Below are positions 47,164 through 54,370 of a stretch of 64,000 bases of DNA, piece after piece (the stretch's first letter is position 1; each line of letters opens with the position of its first letter). A program made the position numbers and the translations under genes. Location: the NCBI GenBank assembly GCA_000504625.1, contig AZHR01000004.1, positions 1-64,000 of the forward strand, read 5' to 3'. The notes below the pieces were generated by a model. The model did no database searches. It was not told where the DNA came from and worked only from the letters and a program-made list of their open reading frames with translations. Origin of the DNA: an alpha proteobacterium SCGC AAA240-E13 (GTDB taxonomy: Bacteria > Pseudomonadota > Alphaproteobacteria > Pelagibacterales > Pelagibacteraceae).

Positions 47164-47362
47164 CTGACATAGGACTATTAATCGGTGTTGATATAATAGG
47201 TTCTAATTCGTCTTGTGATTGCTCCGATACCGTTTTTCTTTGCTTCTCTAAACGCTTTGGAAATTTCACGTATTTTTTCTTTTTATTTTTATTTTGCTTT
47301 ATCTTTTTTCTTCTATGGTAAGGATGACTTCCCCTAGTTTTACCGCTTGATACACTTTTCAT
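47156..47362 (-). CDS. Small highly basic protein of unknown function
   Basis: A 68-residue product whose first half is strongly basic (HPYHRRKKIKQNKNKKKKY) and whose second half is acidic and Ser/Pro-rich. No signal peptide, membrane segment or recognised motif. It overlaps hspQ by eight bases and is 13 bases after the MORN gene on the same strand, so it is likely translated. An RNA- or DNA-binding role would fit the composition but is only a guess. Confidence 0.5.
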   Translation of the reverse strand: MKSVSSGKTRGSHPYHRRKKIKQNKNKKKKYVKFPKRLEKQRKTVSEQSQDELEPIISTPINSPMSDE

Positions 47363-47375
47363 TTTAATTGTTCAT

Positions 47376-48089
47376 TTAACGTTGTTCAATTAGTTTAGAT
47401 TCTTTCCAGATACCTTTTAAAATTATTCCATCATGAAATGTGTAAGTTCCTAATCCGTTGAATTTAGCATCTTTCCATTCTCCAACGTATTTTGCACCGT
47501 TTGCCCATATGTAAATTCCTTGTCCGTGCTTTATGTTATCTTTAATTTCTCCAATGTATTTATTTCCATTAGCATATATGTTGGTTCCCTTTCCATTTCG
47601 TTTATTATCTTTATATTTTCCAATATATTTATTTCCAATAGAGTCTATCAAAATCCCTTTTCCATGATAGCTACCATCTTTAAATTGACCTATATATTTA
47701 TTTCCATTTAGATATGACATGGTTCCTCGTCCATTCGGAAGACCGTATTTGAATTCACCAATATATTTTATTCCGTTCGAAAAATTCATGGTTCCATGTC
47801 CGTTTGGTTTATTATATTTTAATTCTCCAATATATTTTATTCCATCGGGATAAGTTAAAATTCCATGCCCATGAAATTTCCCATTCCTATATTCCCCTTC
47901 ATATAAAACTTTTTTGTATTTGTATTGTTCCTGATATAAGAGATCATATGCAATGTTTTTTTTTTCAGTTCCAAAACAATTCGTCCATTTGAAAGAATCG
48001 GTCCCCTTACAGTTGGGCAACAAACTGTCTGCTTGGCTCATATTGTAAAAAGCCAAAACCAGAAATACACATAGAGATAGTTTTTTCAT
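47376..48089 (-). CDS. Secreted MORN-repeat protein (copy 1)
   Basis: Signal peptide (KLSLCVFLVLAFYNMSQA) followed by about seven 23-residue MORN repeats of the form YxGExKxGxxHGxGxxxxxxG, e.g. YEGEYRNGKFHGHGILTY, KYIGEFKYGLPNGRGTMSY and KYVGEWKDAKFNGLGTYTF, over residues about 60-230. MORN repeats form an extended beta-sheet and often bind lipids or proteins. The N-terminal mature region LPNCKGTDSFKWTNCFG has a Cys pair shared with copy 2 at 50177. Lies 96 bases downstream of the radical SAM gene. Function unknown. Confidence 0.88.
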   Translation of the reverse strand: MKKLSLCVFLVLAFYNMSQADSLLPNCKGTDSFKWTNCFGTEKKNIAYDLLYQEQYKYKKVLYEGEYRNGKFHGHGILTYPDGIKYIGELKYNKPNGHGTMNFSNGIKYIGEFKYGLPNGRGTMSYLNGNKYIGQFKDGSYHGKGILIDSIGNKYIGKYKDNKRNGKGTNIYANGNKYIGEIKDNIKHGQGIYIWANGAKYVGEWKDAKFNGLGTYTFHDGIILKGIWKESKLIEQR

Positions 48090-48185
48090 TATTTTTTTTT
48101 ATTTTGTAAAAGAAAAGAAAAGTTTCAATCTTTTTATTACACTTGTAAACAGAATGTAATTAAAGAGAATTTAAATACCTAACAA

Positions 48186-49715
48186 TCAATTTGTAACTTT
48201 GCGCCTTAATTTTTTGACAAGTAGTTGTGATAATTTAAGAAAAAATCCGTTCTCTTTATCTTTTGTAACAAACATTGCCTTATAGTTTAATACGCCTTCA
48301 TAAAACAATCTCCTGATAGTTGATTTTGAAGACCATTTCCGCCATTCCCATGCTTGAGAAATCATATAAACAAAAGAAAAAAATGAATTATGTGGTAATT
48401 CACATAATCTTCTAACTAGTGGTTCCAAAATTGGAAATCTTAAGACTACAATCGCCCATTTTTGTAAATTACTTATTTTAACAATGTCTTTATTACGTTC
48501 TGGGCGCAAAGCTAATAAACTTAAATGGTAGTTATAAGGTGGCTTTTGTGACATTTCAAGATCTTTTTTATCTATAAGACCTTTCTCAAGAGTAAAATCA
48601 GTTAAACCTAGGCCTGGAAAAAAATAGACAATATACATTCCCACAGCATTTGGTTTTATTTTTTGATTAATTTTTATAGTTTTCCATGCCTGCTCATAGG
48701 TTTCTGTAGGTATTCCAAACATATTAAATGTCTGAAATGGAATTTTATATTTTTTCAATAAATATGCGCAATCATATATTTTTTGATCAGGCAACCTTCC
48801 TTTTTTTAAAACATTGCAACGAATATTCTCATCTCCAGATTCTACTCCAAAACGCACATTATCAATATTTGCAGACTTCATTACTTTAACTTGATCTTCA
48901 TCAACCAATTCAGCTCTAAGATTACAAGTCCATGGTAAATTAATTCTTTCTTTGTATTTTTGACAAAACTCAACAAACCACTTTTTGTGAGAATTAAAAG
49001 TTGAGTCTGTAAACATTAATAATTTACCTTTAAGAAAACCTTTCTTTTTCACATTCTCTATTTCATCTATAAAAGAATCTACATTTTGATAAACTGTCGA
49101 TTTTCCAGTACCAGAAAGGTTTACTATTGTAGGAACCTCACAAAATGAACATTTAAAAGGACATCCTCTTGATCCAACAAAAGTTACAAATGGGTAATTT
49201 TTAAAATATTCATATTTGGTATACAATTCACGATCTGGAAATGGAAGAGCAGTTAATTCACCTGATGTGAGTTTTGGTCTTATTCCATTTTTAATAATAT
49301 CATTTCTTTTTTTTATCCATAAATTTTTTATGTTGAAATAATCAATCTTTTTATCAATAGCATTGCATAATTCTACCATTGCATGTTCTCCTTCACCTCT
49401 ACAAATCATGTCAATGCCATCATGTTTTAATGTAGAATCAGGAGCCATAGTTGGATGAATTCCTCCGACAATTTGTGGACAATGTATTCCATTTTTTTTT
49501 ATGAATGTTGACATTGACTTTAGCCAATTCCACTGCATAGACATTATTGAATAAGCTATCAAATCTGGTTTTATTTTCTTTATTTCTTCAACTGCTTTTT
49601 CTTCATCGTCAAATAATATGCTTGTATCATGGCCATGTTTCTTAAGCACAGCAGAAAGCTGCATAACACCGTAGTATTCAATCCACAAATCCTGTAAAAA
49701 TAAGACCTTTGCCAT
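48186..49715 (-). CDS. B12-binding-domain radical SAM enzyme
   Basis: Radical SAM protein of 509 residues with an N-terminal Rossmann-like cobalamin-binding domain (residues about 1-135; QIVGGIHPTMAPD, ICRGEGEHAMVEL) and a central radical SAM core with the cluster motif CPFKCSFC near residue 185-192 inside FVGSRGCPFKCSFCEVP. The C-terminal part is helical with LRRLFYEGVLNYKAMF. Such enzymes methylate or rearrange unreactive carbons, often in lipids, hopanoids or natural products. The consensus B12 His motif is not obvious, so the domain may not bind cobalamin tightly. The nearby B12 uptake genes make cobalamin dependence plausible. Confidence 0.88.
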   Translation of the reverse strand: MAKVLFLQDLWIEYYGVMQLSAVLKKHGHDTSILFDDEEKAVEEIKKIKPDLIAYSIMSMQWNWLKSMSTFIKKNGIHCPQIVGGIHPTMAPDSTLKHDGIDMICRGEGEHAMVELCNAIDKKIDYFNIKNLWIKKRNDIIKNGIRPKLTSGELTALPFPDRELYTKYEYFKNYPFVTFVGSRGCPFKCSFCEVPTIVNLSGTGKSTVYQNVDSFIDEIENVKKKGFLKGKLLMFTDSTFNSHKKWFVEFCQKYKERINLPWTCNLRAELVDEDQVKVMKSANIDNVRFGVESGDENIRCNVLKKGRLPDQKIYDCAYLLKKYKIPFQTFNMFGIPTETYEQAWKTIKINQKIKPNAVGMYIVYFFPGLGLTDFTLEKGLIDKKDLEMSQKPPYNYHLSLLALRPERNKDIVKISNLQKWAIVVLRFPILEPLVRRLCELPHNSFFSFVYMISQAWEWRKWSSKSTIRRLFYEGVLNYKAMFVTKDKENGFFLKLSQLLVKKLRRKVTN

Positions 49716-50006
49716 ATCTATCTTCTATCTATTAAAGAAGCTTAACAATTTTAACAAAATCAACTCGATATCTCTTACGTCTCTTATTAATTTTTGACAA
49801 TACCATTGTAAAAGATCATTTTATCTTAAAAGTTATGTTCGTCAATTTAAATGATATGCATCTTTATAGTGTAAATCTGCGTCTCCCTCTCAATCTTCCA
49901 TTAATGTTATAGATGTGGTAATTTTTATGTTATAAAATCTCATTTGGATCAACATCAAACTACAATTTCAAAAGCCTTATTTAGTTCACAAAAATCAAAA
50001 CATAAA
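49716..50006. other. Divergent intergenic stretch
   Basis: About 290 bases between the radical SAM gene (minus) and the truncated radical SAM fragment (plus). It is AT-rich; a TTGACA at about 49794-49799 on the plus strand could be a -35 for the fragment, but no convincing -10 follows. No RNA gene or repeat recognised. The open frame could be extended upstream of 50007 to a TTG at 49944, but that part shows no family similarity. Confidence 0.4.
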
Positions 50007-50170
50007 ATGAACATCCGATTAGCTTGCGTTGAGAACGGATTAGACAATACAGGTTTCCATAAAATTGCGGCTTTCATAAAATCAATTCATCAAAATACAA
50101 AAGTTGCATATGTACCTACCGCAAATCATCGTAATATTAAAATATCAATAAATATTTTTGAAAATTTTAT
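50007..50170 (+). pseudogene. N-terminal remnant of a second B12-binding radical SAM protein
   Basis: From ATG 50007 the frame reads MNIRLACVENGLDNTGFHKI and NTKVAYVPTAN..., which resembles the first 50-60 residues of the B12-binding radical SAM group that starts LxxLExGxxxxGFRKI. Around 50165-50170 the similarity ends and the frame continues as meaningless antisense of the MORN gene on the other strand. It is therefore a truncated gene whose 3' part was lost or replaced at the MORN 3' end. Inference from memory of the family; no alignment was run. Confidence 0.55.
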
Positions 50171-50176
50171 TATTAA

Positions 50177-50776
50177 TTATTTTGGTTTAACTAACTTATC
50201 GTTTTTCCAAATTCCTTCCTCAATTTTTCCGTTCTCTTGTGTAAAAGTTCCTTGTCCGCGTCGTTTTCCTTTTTTCCATTCTCCAACGTATTTATCTCCA
50301 TTAATGTATGTGTATGTTCCTTGTCCATGACGCCCTTTTAAATTATCGGGAACATGATACTCATCCCTTTTCCATTCCCCAACGTATTTATCTCCATTTG
50401 AATATATATATGTTCCCTGTCCATAATATTCAGCTTTTTTCCATTCTCCAGTATATTGGTCTCCATTAGCATAAGTATATGTTCCTTGCCCATGTCTCTT
50501 ATGATTTTTATACTGTCCAACATATTCTCTCCCTTCATGTCTAAAGATTCCCTGTCCATGGAATTCTCCTTTATAAAATTCGCCAATATATTTCTGACCT
50601 TTTGGGCCCAACGCAGTACCATGGCAGCTTGTCCATTTTCTCATCATACTAAAATGTTTTCTTGTGTACTTCGAAATATTTTCATCATTTCCTTTGCATT
50701 CTGGTAGGGAGCTTTGTGCCATCGCAATTTGGCATAACATTAAGATAAAATACCAATAAAAGAGCAATTTTTTCAT
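50177..50776 (-). CDS. Secreted MORN-repeat protein (copy 2)
   Basis: Paralogue of the protein at 47376. It has a signal peptide (FYWYFILMLCQIAMAQ), the mature start SLPECKGND, then W-T-S-C, and about five MORN repeats, e.g. YIGEFYKGEFHGQGIF, YVGQYKNHKRHGQGTYTY, YTGEWKKAEYYGQGTYIY and YVGEWKKGKRRGQGTF. One repeat carries a seven- or eight-residue insertion (near EYHVPDNLKG). At 199 residues it is shorter than copy 1. It lies 46 bases downstream of the DUF6580 gene on the same strand and could belong to the B12 transcript or be independent. Confidence 0.87.
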   Translation of the reverse strand: MKKLLFYWYFILMLCQIAMAQSSLPECKGNDENISKYTRKHFSMMRKWTSCHGTALGPKGQKYIGEFYKGEFHGQGIFRHEGREYVGQYKNHKRHGQGTYTYANGDQYTGEWKKAEYYGQGTYIYSNGDKYVGEWKRDEYHVPDNLKGRHGQGTYTYINGDKYVGEWKKGKRRGQGTFTQENGKIEEGIWKNDKLVKPK

Positions 50777-50822
50777 TTATGTTATGTACTGGGTAGTCAA
50801 AATATTTAATTTTTAACAGAAA

Positions 50823-51353
50823 TTAATTTGGTTTAGTTACTAATTTTTTTTTTTCATAAAAATAATTAGCAATGAAAGCGCCATAAGAAAAAATTACCGT
50901 AGAGAAAACAGTATTTTTGAAAAAAGGTATTGCCATAAAATAACAATTTATTAATCCATTTAAATTTTTTTCATAAAGTGATCCAAAAGCCCAAACCCCA
51001 AAATTGGAAATTAAGTAAAATATTAATGAACCAACAAAACCAAAAACAAACAAATTTTTAAAATTCATTTTATTTGCTATTTTAGAAAAAATAATAGTGA
51101 TTAAAAATAGTGACAGGTAAACAAAAAACATGTGTTCATAAAATCCAACAAAAACATCTGCTAACAACATAGAGGCCATTAAAACAATGAAAGATAAGTT
51201 TATATTTTTAAACAAATAACTGCTCATTATTGCAACAGCTATTATAGGAGTAAAATTTGGTGGATGAGGTATTAGTCTGGAAAAAGCTAACAATAAAATT
51301 AAACTTATCGGGAAAATTTCTTTTTGTAATATTATTGTTAATTTTTTCATCAT
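50823..51353 (-). CDS. DUF6580-like membrane protein, candidate B12 transporter
   Basis: A 176-residue protein with five or six predicted membrane helices (IFPISLILLLAFSRLIP, FTPIIAVAIMSSYLF, FIVLMASMLLADVFVGFY, LFVFGFVGSLIFYLISNFG and a C-terminal helix) and a basic end. The S-R-L-x-P-H-P-P-N-F-T-P pattern with a later LLADVFVGF is what I recall of DUF6580. It is three bases downstream of btuB, and so under the same cobalamin riboswitch. It might replace BtuC/BtuD as the inner-membrane route for B12, perhaps as an ECF S-component, since no btuCDF is in the window. Function is an inference. Confidence 0.7.
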   Translation of the reverse strand: MMKKLTIILQKEIFPISLILLLAFSRLIPHPPNFTPIIAVAIMSSYLFKNINLSFIVLMASMLLADVFVGFYEHMFFVYLSLFLITIIFSKIANKMNFKNLFVFGFVGSLIFYLISNFGVWAFGSLYEKNLNGLINCYFMAIPFFKNTVFSTVIFSYGAFIANYFYEKKKLVTKPN

Positions 51354-51355
51354 AA

Positions 51356-53284
51356 TTAATATACCTTCCTTATACCAAAATTCAAATTCCTACCCGGAGT
51401 TGAATATTGATACCCTTCTTCGTAATTTACGTCAAATATATTCGACGCTGAAAAATATATTTTATATTTGTTAAATAAGTTATAATTACCTGAAAGATCT
51501 ACTGTGACATAATCATCTAATATTACATCATTATATCCCCCATTACTTGTATTGGCGTTTCCGTAATCTCTTCTCTCTGCTGCATACTTAATTAAAAGTG
51601 ATGTATTAATTTTATTATTAATTTTTTTATTTATGGATGCATTCATTGAGTGCCTAGGTACCCTCACTGGCATCTCATCAAGACATGTATGCCAATCAGC
51701 CTGATATTTGGCATAATCTGGATCATCGCAGTCTTCTCCATCATAAGCATCAGTAAAAGTATACCCTAAATCAAAACTTAAAGTTTTTTCAGGTTTCCAT
51801 TTGGTTGTAAGTTCAAAACCTCTGCTTTTAATGTTTCCTTCTGAATTTTGTATAGTTTGAGATGGCCCTTTTCCATTATCAGTATTTTCTATCCAGTTGG
51901 AAAGATTATCATCATAGATCACATGGAATAAAGTTAGATCTAAATTGAGATTATGTTTTTCAATAAATTTTTCAATACCAAAATCAAAACTGGTACTCTT
52001 TTCAGGAACCAGGTCTTCTTTATTATCAACGTTATAATCATAAAAGTAATCATTCAAAGAAGGAAATCTTATTCCAGTACCCAAAGAAGATCTGAATTTA
52101 GTTCTTTTATCTGGTATGTAGGCAAAAGTAATTCTTCCTGTTTCATAAGCTCCTGCCGTTGTATGATCATCTCTTCTTAACCCAATTGTTGAATATATTT
52201 TTTCTGTAGGTCTAAATTGTAAATCTATATATTGTGAGTAGACTGCTTCATCACTTTCAAGGTTACCGGTAACAGACCATGTTGTAAAATCTGCTCTGTC
52301 AAATTCGTTATCCAAACCGTAAACAATTTTTGTATCATAATTAAAATTATATTCACCAATAAGATTAATGGCATCTCTGTATCCCCAGTAAATATCATTT
52401 GTGCCTGAGTAGCCTATTACGGATCTTTTTATATACGTATTATTATATGATAATGTATTTTTAAGATTCCCATCATCACGAATTAATCTTAAACTGTAAG
52501 AACTTTCTTCATCATCAGTATTATTACCATCTGTTCTTCCAGAAGTAACTTCGTCATACTCCAAATATGAGTCTGCATATCTTAGGTAATTTTCTAATCT
52601 AAATTTATCATTAATATTGTAACCAAAATTTGCAACAACACTGTCATTGTAATATTTATCTTTTTCATCATTATCGTTCATGGCTGAAATTCCGTCGGTT
52701 AGGAATTTATTGAAACCAACAAAATAATCATAGTTGTTTTCTTTTCCATCGAAGGAAATATTAAAATTCTTTGTATCATTTGAGCCTGTGGATACTTCTA
52801 TGTCATTATGATGACCTTCTTTACCTTTTTTTGTAAAAAGATTGATAGTTCCTCCTATGGCACTACTACCATACAAAGAACTTTGTGTACCTTTCAAAAT
52901 TTCAACACGATCTATTGAACCCTTCATTAAATTGCCAAAATAATAATCATTTGATGGGCTTGAGGGATCTGAGACTTTTACACCATCTATATACACTGTA
53001 GAATATCTTTTTGGTAGACCTCTTAGCTGTACCCCCGAAGTAGTACCATGACCTCCTGATTGAAAATAATTCATTCCATTTAAATTTTTACTTAAAACAT
53101 CTCCAAGAAAAAACTCATTAGATTCTGAAATTGCTTTACTATCAACTATCACAACATCGCTTCCTACAATGCTTTTTGATTGATAAGTTTTTCCTGCCGA
53201 AATAACAATAATAGGAATATTCTCAGCAAACAATTTTTTAGATGAGAACGTAATAATTAATAAAAAAATAATAATTCTTAGCAT
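51356..53284 (-). CDS. btuB: TonB-dependent vitamin B12 receptor BtuB
   Basis: Outer-membrane 22-stranded receptor for cobalamins. The signal peptide (IIFLLIITFSSKKLFA) is followed by the plug with LRGLPKRYSTVYIDGVKVSDPSSP near residues 88-111 and VEILKGTQSSLYGSSAIGGTI, then a barrel ending with an aromatic-rich terminal strand (GIRKVY). The TonB box near the N-terminus is probably IPIIVISAGK (weak). Its 642 residues match BtuB of 600-650. The cobalamin riboswitch upstream fixes the substrate class. TonB and ExbBD are not in this window. AAGGAG lies 9-14 bases before the ATG. Confidence 0.93.
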   Translation of the reverse strand: MLRIIIFLLIITFSSKKLFAENIPIIVISAGKTYQSKSIVGSDVVIVDSKAISESNEFFLGDVLSKNLNGMNYFQSGGHGTTSGVQLRGLPKRYSTVYIDGVKVSDPSSPSNDYYFGNLMKGSIDRVEILKGTQSSLYGSSAIGGTINLFTKKGKEGHHNDIEVSTGSNDTKNFNISFDGKENNYDYFVGFNKFLTDGISAMNDNDEKDKYYNDSVVANFGYNINDKFRLENYLRYADSYLEYDEVTSGRTDGNNTDDEESSYSLRLIRDDGNLKNTLSYNNTYIKRSVIGYSGTNDIYWGYRDAINLIGEYNFNYDTKIVYGLDNEFDRADFTTWSVTGNLESDEAVYSQYIDLQFRPTEKIYSTIGLRRDDHTTAGAYETGRITFAYIPDKRTKFRSSLGTGIRFPSLNDYFYDYNVDNKEDLVPEKSTSFDFGIEKFIEKHNLNLDLTLFHVIYDDNLSNWIENTDNGKGPSQTIQNSEGNIKSRGFELTTKWKPEKTLSFDLGYTFTDAYDGEDCDDPDYAKYQADWHTCLDEMPVRVPRHSMNASINKKINNKINTSLLIKYAAERRDYGNANTSNGGYNDVILDDYVTVDLSGNYNLFNKYKIYFSASNIFDVNYEEGYQYSTPGRNLNFGIRKVY

Positions 53285-53398
53285 GTTTGCACCTTTACTC
53301 CTTAATTTCGAGTCTATTAAAAACCCAAAAAATTAATGCCACTGCTAATTTTTCATTGTAGAACTAGACTTTTCTCGGCCTTTATTCGACAGCGGACT

Positions 53399-53489
53399 AT
53401 ACCGGGTAGTGTTCGGACTTGGATTAGCTCCTTACCTTTGCGAGCACAGTTAATGATTCACACATTATTCCCCACCGTAGTAACGGTAC
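53399..53489 (-). promoter_or_regulatory. Cobalamin riboswitch of btuB
   Basis: On the minus strand the leader reads GGGGAAT...GTGTGAATC...ACTGTGCTCGCAAAGGTAA...AAGTCCGAACACTACCCGG, matching the conserved core of the B12 riboswitch (GGGAAT, GUG-GAAUC, CGC-A-GGUAA and AGnCCGAAnAC-UnCC). P1 can form GTACCG (53484-53489) with CGGTAT (53399-53404). It is compact, with a minimal peripheral region between GGTAAGGA and AAGTCCG, like the short class. Between 53285 and 53398 is the expression platform, with a Shine-Dalgarno AAGGAG near 53294-53299; control of translation is likely. Confidence 0.9.
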
Positions 53490-53550
53490 AGTGAACGCAA
53501 TAAACTATTCGAAAAAAAAAGTCAAATTTTTTTTGTTAACAAAAAATTAA

Positions 53551-54366
53551 TTATTTAATAAAAATTGAGCATATAACTCTATCAATAAAATATTTTGTAT
53601 ATTTTAAAAGAAAAATCATTGAGACCAATAAAATGTTTTGCCCATTGTCTATTCTAATTTTAACAGTTTCGGAAAGATAATCCATAAAGGATATTTTGGA
53701 TGATATTCCTCCCCTCCTAAACTTACCAAATATCTCATTTTTTTTAGTAGCCATTCCATTTAATTTGTGTTTTACGATCATTCTATAAAAAAGATCATAA
53801 TCAGCTGAATATTTATATTTAATATTATAAAGGCCAATTTTTTTTTGTGCCTTTTTTTTTATAAAAAAACCAATTGAATGAGTTGTATAAAAACCAAAAC
53901 TCCAATGTATTTTCCAAGGATTATATCCGTGCAAAAGTTTATATTTAATTACACTCCCGAAAAGGAAATCTATATATTTATTTCGATTAAAATAATTTGC
54001 AGCTATTTTGAGAGCTCGCTTATAATAAATATCATCAGAATTAAGAATTGCAATTATTGAACCATGACTTAATTTTATTCCTTTATTCATAGCATCGTAA
54101 ATACCTTTATCTTTTTCTGATATCCAATAATTTATTTTTGAATCATTTTTTTTTAAAATATCTATTGTTCCATCAGTTGATTTTCCATCAACAATTATTA
54201 GTTCATAATTTTTATAACTCTGATCTATAACGCTTTGAATAGATTGTTTTAAAAATTTTTTATTATTTAATACAACTGTAATTATTGATATTAAAGGTAA
54301 GTTTTTTTTATCTTTTTTAAAATAACCTTTTTTTCTCAACCCACCTGAAATTTTTTTCCGTTTCAT
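53551..54366 (-). CDS. Glycosyltransferase family 2
   Basis: GT-A enzyme of 271 residues: PLISIITVVLNNKKFLKQSI near 24-43, LIIVDGKSTDGT near 56-67, YWISEKDKGIYDAMNKGI near 80-97 and ILNSDDIYY near 106-114 with the metal-binding SDD. After that comes SADYDLFYRMI. The family includes many O-antigen and capsule transferases. No membrane anchor apart from a C-terminal hydrophobic stretch. First of three genes on this strand in the polysaccharide locus. Sugar specificity not readable. Confidence 0.9.
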   Translation of the reverse strand: MKRKKISGGLRKKGYFKKDKKNLPLISIITVVLNNKKFLKQSIQSVIDQSYKNYELIIVDGKSTDGTIDILKKNDSKINYWISEKDKGIYDAMNKGIKLSHGSIIAILNSDDIYYKRALKIAANYFNRNKYIDFLFGSVIKYKLLHGYNPWKIHWSFGFYTTHSIGFFIKKKAQKKIGLYNIKYKYSADYDLFYRMIVKHKLNGMATKKNEIFGKFRRGGISSKISFMDYLSETVKIRIDNGQNILLVSMIFLLKYTKYFIDRVICSIFIK

Positions 54367-54370
54367 TTTT

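Noticed and set aside
47400..47900. Tandem DNA repeat or CRISPR-like array
   Set aside because: The periodic pattern of about 69 bases is explained by the 23-residue MORN repeats in the coding frame; units are diverged and there are no spacers.
49944..50330. Complete 128-residue gene on the plus strand
   Set aside because: Only the part from 50007 to about 50170 resembles a protein family; the remainder is the complement of MORN copy 2. Recorded as a truncated pseudogene instead.
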